From Erysipelotrichaceae bacterium (GTDB lineage Bacteria > Bacillota_I > Bacilli_A > Erysipelotrichales > Erysipelotrichaceae), in assembly GCA_017614055.1 (NCBI GenBank), contig JAGACP010000015.1, positions 1 through 12,524 of the forward strand: 12,524 bases of DNA. Reading direction: 5' to 3'. Both the position numbers and the translations under genes were made by a program. Of the stretch, positions 4,933 to 12,524 are shown one piece after another (position 1 is the first letter of the stretch; every line of letters starts with the position of its first letter). The notes below the pieces were generated by a model. It was not told the DNA's origin. It worked only from the letters and a program-made list of their open reading frames with translations, and searched no databases.

Positions 4933-6801
4933 ATGGCAATCAAACAATTCAAGACAGAATCAAAAAGGCTGCTGGATATGATGGCTAATTCAATATACAC
5001 CAACACCGATATTTTCCTGAGGGAGCTGATATCCAACGCTTCCGATGCGCTGGACAAGAGGCATATCATGTCCCTCACCGATTCATCCATCGTTTCGGAA
5101 GATCCTAAGATCTACGTGAGCGTGGACAAGAAAAACAGGATCATAACCGTAAGCGACAACGGCGTCGGCATGGACAGGAAGGAACTGGAAGACAACCTCG
5201 GCACCATCGCAAGGTCCGGGACCTTCGAGTTCAAGAAAGACCTTTCCGAGAAAGACGAGGCCGACATCATCGGCCAGTTCGGCGTCGGTTTCTATTCCGC
5301 ATTCATGGTGAGCGAAAAAGTGGAAGTCGTATCGAGAAAAGTCAATGAGGCAAAGGCATACATGTGGTCATCCGACATGGAAGGCTACGAGATCACTCCT
5401 GCCGAAAGAGACGAAGCGGGAACGACCATCACCATGTACATAAAGAAGAACACGAGAGAGAAGAAATACGACAAGTATCTCGATCCTCACGAGATCGCTT
5501 CCCTCATCAAGAAATATTCCGACTTCATCAGATACCCGATCATGATGGAACTGGAGACCTACGACTACAAGGAAGACGGAACATCCGAGAAAGTCACGAA
5601 ACTGCAGACCGTCAACTCCATGCAGCCGATCTGGAAGAAAAACAAGAAAGAGATCTCCCAGGACGACTACGACAGCTACTACATGCAGGAGTACTATGAT
5701 TTCCAGAAACCGCTGAAGACCATCCACTACAAGGTCGAAGGAAACACTTCCTATACCGCCCTGCTCTACATACCGGGCGAGAAGCCGTTCAACTACTATA
5801 CCGGCGACTACAAACTTGGACTGAAGCTTTATTCAAGAGGCGTATTCATCAAGGATGAAGCGAGCGAGATCGTCTCCGACTATTTCCGTTTCATCAGAGG
5901 CGTGGTAGATTCCGATGACCTCAGCCTCAACATCTCAAGAGAGATCCTCCAGCAGGATTCCCAGATGAAAGCCCTCAAGAAATCCGTGGACAAGAAAATA
6001 AAGTCGGTCCTTGAAAACATGCTGGAAAAGGAACCGGAGAACTACGAGAAGTTCTTCGAGAACTTCGGTCCGCAGCTCAAGTACGGCTGCTACGACAACT
6101 TCGGCCAGAACAAGGACTTCCTTATAGACCTGCTGATCTTCAGATCAAGCAGGGACGACAATTACACCACCCTGAAAGACTATGTCTCGAGGATGAAGAA
6201 GGATCAGAACGACATCTACTATGTATCGGGAGAATCGCTTGAAAAGATAAAGCTCCTTCCTCAGCTTGAAAGCATCAGAGACAAAGGTTATGAAGTGCTT
6301 TACTTCACCGATTCCATCGATGAGTTCATGGCCAGTGTCCTGCGCGAGTATGACGGAAAACAGTTCAAGTCGATACTGAAGGGCGACCTCGATCTGAACA
6401 CCAAGAAAGAGAAAGAAGAACTTGAGAAGAAGACCGAAGAAAACAAGGATCTTCTGAATGAGATCAGGGAGATGCTGAAAGATAAAGTGGTCGACGTGAA
6501 GCTCTCAAGCCGTCTGAAATCTAGTGCTGTATGTCTGGTATCCGACGACAATCTCTCCATCGACATGGAGAAGGTCCTGAGTCATCTCGATCAGGGCAAC
6601 GTCAAAGCCAACAAGATCCTGGAGATCAATCCGGAGCACAGGATATTCGATACTCTGAAGAACATGAAAGACAAAGACAGACTGTCGGAATTCGTCGATC
6701 TTCTCTACGACCAGGCGTCGCTGATCGCCGGACTGCAGATAGACGATCCGGTATCCTACAGCGAAAAGATCGTCAGTCTGATGATCGATTCAGACAGATA
6801 A
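4933..6801 (+). CDS. htpG: Molecular chaperone HtpG (bacterial Hsp90)
   Basis: This 622-residue protein matches full-length HtpG (about 625 residues). The N-terminal GHKL ATPase domain shows ELISNASDALDK (Glu31, Asn35, Asp39), DNGVGM (75-80), GTIARSGT (90-97) and the lid glycines IGQFGVGF (113-120). The middle domain carries LSLNISREILQQD with the conserved arginine region, and a C-terminal dimerisation domain follows. HtpG is a cytosolic ATP-driven chaperone for stress-denatured clients. The ATG at 4933 is chosen because AGGAGGTG lies 6 nt upstream; an in-frame ATG at 4903 overlaps the CIRCE element and is unlikely to be used. The gene stands alone, driven by its own promoter under a CIRCE operator, and is followed by a terminator. 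Confidence 0.98.
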   Translation: MAIKQFKTESKRLLDMMANSIYTNTDIFLRELISNASDALDKRHIMSLTDSSIVSEDPKIYVSVDKKNRIITVSDNGVGMDRKELEDNLGTIARSGTFEFKKDLSEKDEADIIGQFGVGFYSAFMVSEKVEVVSRKVNEAKAYMWSSDMEGYEITPAERDEAGTTITMYIKKNTREKKYDKYLDPHEIASLIKKYSDFIRYPIMMELETYDYKEDGTSEKVTKLQTVNSMQPIWKKNKKEISQDDYDSYYMQEYYDFQKPLKTIHYKVEGNTSYTALLYIPGEKPFNYYTGDYKLGLKLYSRGVFIKDEASEIVSDYFRFIRGVVDSDDLSLNISREILQQDSQMKALKKSVDKKIKSVLENMLEKEPENYEKFFENFGPQLKYGCYDNFGQNKDFLIDLLIFRSSRDDNYTTLKDYVSRMKKDQNDIYYVSGESLEKIKLLPQLESIRDKGYEVLYFTDSIDEFMASVLREYDGKQFKSILKGDLDLNTKKEKEELEKKTEENKDLLNEIREMLKDKVVDVKLSSRLKSSAVCLVSDDNLSIDMEKVLSHLDQGNVKANKILEINPEHRIFDTLKNMKDKDRLSEFVDLLYDQASLIAGLQIDDPVSYSEKIVSLMIDSDR

Positions 6802-6808
6802 GCAAAAG

Positions 6809-6835
6809 AAAAGTGCATCTCACGATGCACTTTTT
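6809..6835. terminator. Bidirectional intrinsic terminator between htpG and the coiled-coil gene
   Basis: AAAAGTGCATC (6809-6819) and GATGCACTTTT (6824-6834) form an 11-bp stem around the loop TCAC. T runs flank it on both strands (TTTTTCTTT on plus, TTTTCTTTT on minus). It lies 7 nt after the htpG stop and 3 nt after the stop of the convergent gene, so it can end both transcripts. Confidence 0.92.
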
Positions 6836-6837
6836 CT

Positions 6838-9800
6838 TTAACCCTTCATGATATCGAGCTTGTTGAGCTCTTTCTTCTTTTCGTTCTGTCTCTGTTCGAG
6901 CAGCTTTCTCGCTTCGAACAGGATAGTGTTGCACTGATACTTGAGCTTGAGCTCTTCCTCGACGATCTCTTCGTCGATTATGCGGTTCTTCTCAAGCAGA
7001 GCGGACAGTTCGTTGTCCAGTTCGGACTTCGTGAACAGAAGCTTCTCGATCTCTTTCTTGTAGTTGTCGGAAGACTGGTTGAAATCGTCGAGACTGTTCT
7101 TGAGATTCTCCTCATGGATATCCGCAAGTCTCTGCTTCTCTTTCTCGTATTCGGTAACGGCCGTAAGGTCCTGATTGTGCATGTTCTGGATGAACTTCTC
7201 CTGCTCGCTCATCGCCTTGGCGATATGGTCGTTGAGGATGTTCTGCTTGTCATGCTCGTCCTTCAGCATCACGTCGTATGCGGAAGATATCTTCCTGACT
7301 TCGTCCTCGAATTCCTTCAGTCTGTTGGTCCTGGTCAGATCGAGGTTCTCGATCTCCTTGTTGATGTTCTCGATGGCCTCGTCGCGCTTGGTCGCAAGCT
7401 GTTCGAGTATCTGTTTGTGCGTCACTTCAAGCTCATCCAGCGTATCCCTGAATTCCTTGGTCATCTTGACGAGGTCGTTCTCGTATTCCTTGTCGACATC
7501 CTCGATCAGGCTAGGCTTGATCCTGAGCAGGTCGTCGTATTCGGTCATGGTCGAAGCTATCTGCTCCTTCAGGAACACGACACGGTCCTTGTGGGCCTTC
7601 TCGAGTTCCCTGGTCTGCTTGACGATGTTCTCGATCTGCTTCGATATGTTGTTGACATGGTCGACGGTCTCGTTCTTCCTCTCGTCCATCAGATACTTTT
7701 TCTCTTCCTCGTAGGTCTGCATCCTTGAGATCTCCAGTGCCTTGCGCTGCTCGAGATTCGCGATCTCGCTGCGCAATGATTCGCACTTCTCACGGATGTC
7801 GCTGTTGAGCTGGTTGTACGCCTGTCTCTTCTCTTCGAGGATGTTGTTGTAGCTGGTCGAAACCTCGTTGAGCTCGGATTCGATCATCTCTTTCTTCTGA
7901 ATCAGGGCGTTTGAAAGCTCCGAACGCTTGATGTCGTTGGCGTCCAGCATGTCGTCCAGCTTCTTCTGGATGCTCTTGGTCTGCTCGATGGCCTCGTTGT
8001 ACTTCTCGGTATTCTGCTGCTCGACGTTCTTTCGGCGCAGATCGATCTCCGTCATCAGCGAGTTGAGATTGTTCTGCTTGACCTGCAGATTCTCGCGGTA
8101 TGAGTTGATCTTGTCCTCGTACTGCTTCTCGACGACTTCCTCGTTGGCCTTGAACCTGAGCTTCTTGTTCTCAAGCTCCTCGTTGTTCTTCTTCTCTACC
8201 GCCTCAAGCTCCTGCTGCTTCTGCTGTCTGACCACTTCGATCTGGCTGGCCAGTTCTTCCTTGTAGTCTTCAAGCTGGGCCTGACGCTTCAGATAGTCGT
8301 CGTTGAGCTGAACTTCCGTATCCTCGACTTCCTTCTTGTATCTGAGATACTCGTTGTTGGTAGAGGTATATTTGTTCTCTATGACTTCCTTCTGCAGGGC
8401 ATTCTTGCGGATGGCGTCGGCCTCCTCTTCGTCGATCTTGTGCTTTCTCGAAGAGATGTCCGCGGCATTCTCGTTGTATTCGACCTGCTTCAGGGTATAC
8501 TCGTCCCTTATCTGCTGCAGCTGGGCCGTAGGAACGGTCTCGTATTCTTCGACGATCCTGGCGACAGCCTCTTCGTGCTGTCTGACGATCTCCTGGATCT
8601 TCTCGTCTCTTTCCTTCTCGAGACTCTGTATCTGCATGGCGTTGTTTGCTTCTTCGGCTTCGATCTCGACTTTCATCTTGGCGATGGAATCATTGAGTTC
8701 ATCCATATGGGCATGCAGATTGGCGATCTTCTGCTGGGACTCGCTGGTCAGCCTGTCGATGTCGACGGACAGTTCATCCTTGGCGCCTTCATATCTCGCC
8801 TGAGCCTGGGCGAACCTGTTGTTCGCACCGCTGACGTTCTGTTCGTACTTGTTGTTGATCTCTTCGAGCCTGCGCTCATGTTCGTTCTTGGCTTCTTCAA
8901 GATCATCGTTGTATTTCTGATTCAGCGAACTTACCTGATTGTCGTATTCATTCTGGATCTGCGTGAGTTTGTCCTCATATCTGCTCACCAGCTCGTTCTT
9001 CTGAGCCTGCAGATCGCTGATGTTGTTCTGATAGATCTCGTCGTTCCTGTCTTTCTTCTGCTTCAGGGCATCGAGACGCTTCTGCAGATCGGCATGCTTG
9101 TCTTCGACATCCTTGAGATATACCATGTGCTCGCGGTCGAGGTTGAGCTTCCTCTGCAGATAGTCGTTGTGATAGTCCTCGGAATCCTTCTGGGCCTTGG
9201 CTATCTCCTTGTTTATCTGGCCGATGTTCTCCTTGACGCTGCCGATCTCGGAATTGATCTTCTCCAGCTTGGCGGCATATTCGTTCTCGGTAGCCTTGAG
9301 CTTCTCGGCATACTCCTGTTTCGTATCGGCGATGATCCTCTCGCTCTCGTTCCTGGCGTTCTCGATGTTCTCGTTGAGTTCGCCGGTCTTCTTCTGATAG
9401 TCTTCCTTGAGACTGTCGAGGTCGTGCATCAGACCCGCGATGACCATCTCGTCGTCTTCGATGTTCTTCTGGTAAAGTGCCTGGCGCTTGGCGAATCTTT
9501 CGTTCAGATAGTCGTTGCGCGAACCCAGACGCTTCTCTTCCTGAGAGAGGTTGAATTCCAGAGCCTGCAGATCGTCGTCGTTCTTCTTCTTGACTTCGGC
9601 GAACTTGCTTTCGAGCTGGTCGACGAACTTCTGATACTGGCTGTTCAATGCAGGTTCGATCTCGCCGATCTTCTCCCTGATCCTGCTGACTTCCTCTTCC
9701 TTCTCGGCGGAATAAAGCTCCAGCTCGTTCTCCAGTTTCTTGATGTTCTCGGCATAGGTGATCTTGTTCTCATCTATGGTCTTCTTCGTGAGATCGATGT

Positions 9801-12057
9801 CGCTGTTGAGCTTCTCGTTGTCTATGATGATGCGGTCTCTTTCGTTCTCGAATCTGCTGATCGCTTCATTGTATTCCTTCTCGTTGCGTGAATTGGTCGC
9901 ATCGATGTCCTTGAGGAAATCGTCCCTTGTCTTGATGAGGGATTTGTACTGGGTATCGACGGAATTGTATTCCTCGACTTTGGCCTGGATTACCTGTTCC
10001 TTCTGACGCTGCAGTTCGGCGATCTTCTCGTTCTCGGCATCCTCAAGTTCCTTGAGATCCTGGACTCTCTGTCTTTCGATCTCCGCAAGATTCTCGTTGA
10101 GTTCGCCCAGAACTCTTGTCGATGTCTCGTTGAGCTCGTCGATCATGTCCTTGATGTCGCTCTTCTGCTTGGTGTTGGCGGCTACATGGGACTCGTAGTC
10201 GTTCTTTATCGTCAGCATCTTGTCCTTGAAGGTATCTTCCTCTTCCTTCTTGGTGGTCCTCAGCTGTTCAAGTCTCCTGTCGATGGCGTCCTTCTTCTCG
10301 TCGAAAGAGGCGACGTTCATGTCGATCCTCGTTCTGTTGGACTGACGCTTCTTTTCCTTCTCGGCCTCGATCCTGCCGTTGATGCCTTCAGCCTCGGCCT
10401 CATAGGACAGTCTGAGCTTGTTCTGCTGATCCTGAAGCCTCTCAAGATCACTTACGAGCTTCTGTCTCTGCTTGTCGAGCTTCTGCAGACTGTCGGTCTG
10501 TTCATTGTTCAGATCATTAAGTTTTGACTTATAGTCTCTGTCGTTTACTTCTATCTCGACATGGAGATCCTCGATCTCCTTGTTCACATGGTCGATGTTG
10601 TCCTTGGCCGCGGCGATCTCTTCGTTGACCCTCTCGATCCTCTCGGCATAGTCCTTCTCGGTAGCCCTGAGTCTGTCCGCATACTGCACGCGGGTCTCCT
10701 CGATCACTCTCTCGCTCTCGCTCTTGGCGTCTTCGATCTCATGATTGAGTTCCTCGGTCTTCTTCTCGTAGTCGTCCTTGAGATCCGCGAAATTCCTGTT
10801 GAGTCCGGAAATGACGTTCTCGGCATTCTCGATGTTCTTCTTGTACAGAGCCTGGCGCTTCTCGAATCTCTCGTTGAGATAGTCGTTCCTTGAAGCCAGA
10901 CGCTCCTCTTCCTGTGAGAGGTTGAACTCGAGAGCCTTCAGGTCTTCCTCGTTCTTGTTTCTTACTTCGTTGAATCTGTTCTGCAGTTCGTCGACGAAAC
11001 TCTGGAACTTCTTGACAAGACCCGGCTGGACATCTTCCATCTGCGCCTTGACGTCTTCAAGTTCCTCTTCCCTGGCAGAGAAAAGCGTCAGCTCGTTCTC
11101 AAGCTGGGCGATGCTGTCGGCATAGGCGATCTTGTTATCTTCGATCGTCCTGTTGGCTTCCTCTATTTCATTGTTCAGACGGTTGCTGTCGGCAACGATC
11201 CTGTCTCTTTCCCTTTCATATTTCGCTACGACGTCGCTGTACTGTCTCTCGTTCTTCAGATTGGTATCGTCGATGTTCTTGACGCACTCGTCCCTGGTCC
11301 TTACCAGAGCCTGGTACTGCGATTCGACGGCGTTGTACTCATCAACTCTCGCCTGCAGCTTCTGATCCTTCTTCCTCTGGATCTCCGCAAGCTTGCGGTC
11401 CTCGGCATCCTCGAGCTCCTTCATGGTCTGGTTCCTGAGTCTTTCGACCTCGAGCAGATCATTGTTCAGATCATTGAGACGCCTTGAAGATTCGACATTG
11501 AGATCGTCGATCTGATCCTCGATGTCGCTCTTCTGTCTGGTGTTCACGGCAGAGAGACTTTCGTACTCCTGCTTGATCGCCAGCATCTTCTCGTTGAAGG
11601 CGGTCTCCGCCTCCTTCTTGGTATTCCTGAGCTGCTGAAGCTTCCTGTCGATGGCGTCCTTCTTCTTCTCGAACGAAGCGACATCCATCTCGGTCTTGGA
11701 CTTCATCAGCTTCTTCTTCTTTTCTTTTTCAGCCTCTATCTTGGCGTTGAGGGTATTCGCATGAGATTCATATGAGTCTTTAAGCTGCTGCTGCTGTTTC
11801 TCCAATTTGGAAAGATCCTTGGCCAGTTTCTGTCTCTGCTTCTCAAGCTTGACAAGATATTCCTGCTGCCTGCTGTTGAGATCCGCAAGCTGAAGCTGGT
11901 ACTCCTTGTCCGTCTCCTTTATTTCAATGCCTAAATCCTCAATCTCCTTGTTGAGTTTCTTAATATCCTTCTTTTTCTCGGCGATAACGACCCGAAGTTC
12001 GCTCTCGTTGAGCCCTTCCAGGTTCATATTTCCATCATTGGTATCCAAAAGACTCAT
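6838..12057 (-). CDS. Giant 1,739-residue coiled-coil protein with long internal repeats
   Basis: I do not recognise this as a named family. Nearly the whole protein is Lys/Glu/Asp/Gln/Asn-rich with heptad spacing of leucines, for example Leu71, 78, 82, 85 and 92. I see no signal peptide, membrane segment, sortase motif or P-loop, so it is not an SMC or Rad50 ATPase and is probably cytoplasmic. A short non-coiled head (residues 1-15) precedes it, and a C-terminal tail ends in LNKLDIMKG. Residues about 29-484 and 485-941 are two copies of one unit. Residues 375-410 and 832-867 share 32 of 36 identities; residues 129-162 and 585-618 share 23 of 34. A third, degenerate copy seems to start at 942. 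Only four prolines occur (345, 802, 1176, 1515), I saw no tryptophan, and there are three cysteines. GGAGGG lies 8 nt before the ATG. It is monocistronic, with its own promoter and terminator. A cytoskeletal or spacer role is possible but only inferred. Confidence 0.9.
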   Translation of the reverse strand: MSLLDTNDGNMNLEGLNESELRVVIAEKKKDIKKLNKEIEDLGIEIKETDKEYQLQLADLNSRQQEYLVKLEKQRQKLAKDLSKLEKQQQQLKDSYESHANTLNAKIEAEKEKKKKLMKSKTEMDVASFEKKKDAIDRKLQQLRNTKKEAETAFNEKMLAIKQEYESLSAVNTRQKSDIEDQIDDLNVESSRRLNDLNNDLLEVERLRNQTMKELEDAEDRKLAEIQRKKDQKLQARVDEYNAVESQYQALVRTRDECVKNIDDTNLKNERQYSDVVAKYERERDRIVADSNRLNNEIEEANRTIEDNKIAYADSIAQLENELTLFSAREEELEDVKAQMEDVQPGLVKKFQSFVDELQNRFNEVRNKNEEDLKALEFNLSQEEERLASRNDYLNERFEKRQALYKKNIENAENVISGLNRNFADLKDDYEKKTEELNHEIEDAKSESERVIEETRVQYADRLRATEKDYAERIERVNEEIAAAKDNIDHVNKEIEDLHVEIEVNDRDYKSKLNDLNNEQTDSLQKLDKQRQKLVSDLERLQDQQNKLRLSYEAEAEGINGRIEAEKEKKRQSNRTRIDMNVASFDEKKDAIDRRLEQLRTTKKEEEDTFKDKMLTIKNDYESHVAANTKQKSDIKDMIDELNETSTRVLGELNENLAEIERQRVQDLKELEDAENEKIAELQRQKEQVIQAKVEEYNSVDTQYKSLIKTRDDFLKDIDATNSRNEKEYNEAISRFENERDRIIIDNEKLNSDIDLTKKTIDENKITYAENIKKLENELELYSAEKEEEVSRIREKIGEIEPALNSQYQKFVDQLESKFAEVKKKNDDDLQALEFNLSQEEKRLGSRNDYLNERFAKRQALYQKNIEDDEMVIAGLMHDLDSLKEDYQKKTGELNENIENARNESERIIADTKQEYAEKLKATENEYAAKLEKINSEIGSVKENIGQINKEIAKAQKDSEDYHNDYLQRKLNLDREHMVYLKDVEDKHADLQKRLDALKQKKDRNDEIYQNNISDLQAQKNELVSRYEDKLTQIQNEYDNQVSSLNQKYNDDLEEAKNEHERRLEEINNKYEQNVSGANNRFAQAQARYEGAKDELSVDIDRLTSESQQKIANLHAHMDELNDSIAKMKVEIEAEEANNAMQIQSLEKERDEKIQEIVRQHEEAVARIVEEYETVPTAQLQQIRDEYTLKQVEYNENAADISSRKHKIDEEEADAIRKNALQKEVIENKYTSTNNEYLRYKKEVEDTEVQLNDDYLKRQAQLEDYKEELASQIEVVRQQKQQELEAVEKKNNEELENKKLRFKANEEVVEKQYEDKINSYRENLQVKQNNLNSLMTEIDLRRKNVEQQNTEKYNEAIEQTKSIQKKLDDMLDANDIKRSELSNALIQKKEMIESELNEVSTSYNNILEEKRQAYNQLNSDIREKCESLRSEIANLEQRKALEISRMQTYEEEKKYLMDERKNETVDHVNNISKQIENIVKQTRELEKAHKDRVVFLKEQIASTMTEYDDLLRIKPSLIEDVDKEYENDLVKMTKEFRDTLDELEVTHKQILEQLATKRDEAIENINKEIENLDLTRTNRLKEFEDEVRKISSAYDVMLKDEHDKQNILNDHIAKAMSEQEKFIQNMHNQDLTAVTEYEKEKQRLADIHEENLKNSLDDFNQSSDNYKKEIEKLLFTKSELDNELSALLEKNRIIDEEIVEEELKLKYQCNTILFEARKLLEQRQNEKKKELNKLDIMKG
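9235..10605 (-). repeat. Coding repeat unit 2 of the giant coiled-coil gene
   Basis: This segment encodes residues 485-941, aligned to unit 1 with one inserted residue between the positions matching 327 and 345. Strong anchors are NKEIEDL, VASF-KKDAID, ALEFNLSQEE, SRNDYLNERF and KATE-YA. At the DNA level the copies differ at many third positions, so the duplication is old and both copies have been kept under protein-level selection. Confidence 0.88.
10606..11973 (-). repeat. Coding repeat unit 1 of the giant coiled-coil gene
   Basis: This segment encodes residues 29-484, the first of two consecutive copies of a 456-457-residue coiled-coil unit. It begins near KDIKKLNKEIEDL and ends near IERVNEEIAAA. 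The proline at residue 345 corresponds to proline 802 in unit 2. Confidence 0.88.
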
Positions 12058-12065
12058 TTGGCTTT

Positions 12066-12098
12066 CCCTCCAAATATTTTACATAGAAAATTATAACA
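12066..12098 (-). promoter_or_regulatory. Extended -10 promoter and ribosome binding site of the giant coiled-coil gene
   Basis: On the minus strand TG-T-TATAAT lies at 12098-12090, an exact extended -10. No clear -35 is seen. The predicted start near 12083 gives a leader of about 25 nt, ending in GGAGGG (12071-12066), 8 nt from the ATG at 12057. The same nine bases TGTTATAAT occur before the Ntdp gene. Confidence 0.6.
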
Positions 12099-12137
12099 GA
12101 TATGTTTTCTAAATAAAAAGTGTTTGCCATATTGTTG

Positions 12138-12166
12138 TTGCAATTTCCAGTCATTATTGTTAGAAT
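12138..12166 (+). promoter_or_regulatory. Promoter of the tRNA cluster
   Basis: TTGCAA (12138-12143), a 17-nt spacer and TAGAAT (12161-12166), with TG at 12158-12159 making it an extended -10. The predicted start near 12173 leaves about 17 nt before tRNA-Cys. It points away from the giant coiled-coil gene. Confidence 0.65.
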
Positions 12167-12189
12167 AATTAGGCACGGAAGATTTTAAT

Positions 12190-12263
12190 GGTTCCTTAGC
12201 CAAGTGGTAAGGCAATAGACTGCAACTCTGTGATCACCGGTTCGAATCTGGTAGGAACCTCCA
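12190..12263 (+). tRNA. tRNA-Cys (anticodon GCA)
   Basis: Acceptor arm GGTTCCT (12190-12196) pairs with AGGAACC (12253-12259), followed by T and an encoded CCA. The anticodon loop reads CTGCAAC between ATAGA and TCTGT, giving GCA. The D-loop has GTGGTAAGG and the T-loop TTCGAAT. The 74-nt length is normal. It is the first gene of the cluster. Confidence 0.96.
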
Positions 12264-12267
12264 CAAA

Positions 12268-12353
12268 GGGGATGTGGCGGAACGGTAGACGCGAGGGACT
12301 TAAAATCCCTTGGCAGCAATGTCGTGAGGGTTCAAGTCCCTCCATCCCCACCA
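12268..12353 (+). tRNA. tRNA-Leu (anticodon UAA)
   Basis: Acceptor arm GGGGATG (12268-12274) pairs with CATCCCC (12343-12349), then A and an encoded CCA. The anticodon loop CTTAAAA lies between AGGGA and TCCCT, giving UAA for UUA/UUG codons. The 86-nt length and long variable arm (TGGCAGCAATGTCGTGA region) mark a class II leucine tRNA. It starts 4 nt after tRNA-Cys. Confidence 0.96.
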
Positions 12354-12375
12354 CTTAAATCATTCCGGCCGGTAT

Positions 12376-12452
12376 GCGCCTATAGCTCAACTGGATAGAG
12401 TGTTTGGCTACGAACCAAAAGGTTGCGAGTTCAAGTCTTGCTAGGCGCGCCA
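12376..12452 (+). tRNA. tRNA-Arg (anticodon ACG)
   Basis: Acceptor arm GCGCCTA (12376-12382) pairs with TAGGCGC (12442-12448), then G and an encoded CCA. The anticodon loop CTACGAA between TTTGG and CCAAA gives ACG. The first base is expected to be edited to inosine by TadA so that CGU, CGC and CGA are read. Confidence 0.96.
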
Positions 12453-12466
12453 TATTTTTATCTTAT

Positions 12467-12524
12467 CGGGATGTAGCTCAGCTTGGTAGAGTACTTGATT
12501 TGGGATCAAGGTGTCACAGGTTCG
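12467..12524 (+). tRNA. tRNA-Pro (anticodon UGG), cut by the right window edge
   Basis: The 5' acceptor strand CGGGATG begins at 12467, followed by a normal D-arm. The anticodon loop TTTGGGA between CTTGA and TCAAG gives UGG. The sequence stops in the T-loop (GGTTCG), so the 3' part and CCA lie beyond the window. The cluster may continue. Confidence 0.93.

Noticed and set aside
8440..9891. A 483-codon open frame on the plus strand opposite the coiled-coil gene, plus many shorter ones across 7114-12112
   Set aside because: These are antisense shadows of the Lys/Glu-rich gene: GAA, GAG, AAG and CTG codons read backwards give hydrophobic Leu/Val/Phe/Ser-rich strings. They have no start signals and no family resemblance.
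6838..12057. SMC, Rad50 or phage tape-measure identity for the coiled-coil gene
   Set aside because: There is no Walker A or signature motif at either end, no hydrophobic membrane segments as in tape-measure proteins, and no neighbouring phage genes. tRNA neighbours alone do not show an integrated element, and no attachment-site repeat was seen.
6838..12057. CRISPR array or short tandem DNA repeat
   Set aside because: Recurrent words such as TCGTTG and TTCTTC come from coiled-coil codons. There are no identical direct repeats with unique spacers.

Overview
The window reads as a Bacillota (Firmicutes) chromosome of moderate GC. An Erysipelotrichia-like member is my best guess, not a proven assignment. 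The evidence is the ybeY-cdd-era-recO gene order, the HrcA/CIRCE operator at htpG, an ECF-type thiamine importer (ThiT) behind a TPP riboswitch, an Ntdp/DUF402 protein, strong GGAGG Shine-Dalgarno sites and tRNA genes with encoded CCA ends.

Layout, left to right. (1) Positions 1-265 hold no intact gene. There is the C-terminal end of a short-chain dehydrogenase on the minus strand, a near-consensus minus-strand promoter behind it, and three T6 tracts phased at exactly 10 bp. (2) Positions 266-1492 hold an Ntdp/DUF402 gene and thiT, with a TPP riboswitch and promoter upstream of thiT. (3) Positions 1498-4832 are a tight minus-strand operon: ybeY, cdd, era, recO and a D-Ala-D-Ala carboxypeptidase-like lipoprotein. 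cdd/era and recO/peptidase overlap by 4 bp and era/recO by 8 bp. (4) A 100-bp divergent region (4833-4932) carries the start signals for ybeY and, on the other strand, a promoter, a CIRCE operator and a strong ribosome binding site for htpG (4933-6801). (5) A bidirectional terminator separates htpG from a convergent gene of 5.2 kb (6838-12057) encoding a 1,739-residue, almost entirely coiled-coil protein. (6) A divergent promoter region leads to a plus-strand tRNA cluster: Cys(GCA), Leu(UAA), Arg(ACG) and the start of Pro(UGG), which is cut by the window edge.

The housekeeping operon joins ribosome maturation (YbeY, Era), pyrimidine salvage (Cdd), recombinational repair (RecO) and cell-wall trimming. 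ThiT brings in thiamine, HtpG is a stress chaperone, and the tRNAs serve translation.

The most unusual element is the giant coiled-coil gene. It contains two consecutive diverged copies of a 456-457-residue unit, only four prolines, no tryptophan that I could see, and no signal peptide, membrane segment or P-loop. It looks like a cytoplasmic structural filament or spacer protein of unknown function. Second-tier oddities are a TPP riboswitch whose visible folds predict the reverse of the usual switching direction, two genes whose -10 box lies so close to the ATG that they may be leaderless, and a strong curved promoter pointing into a gene remnant.
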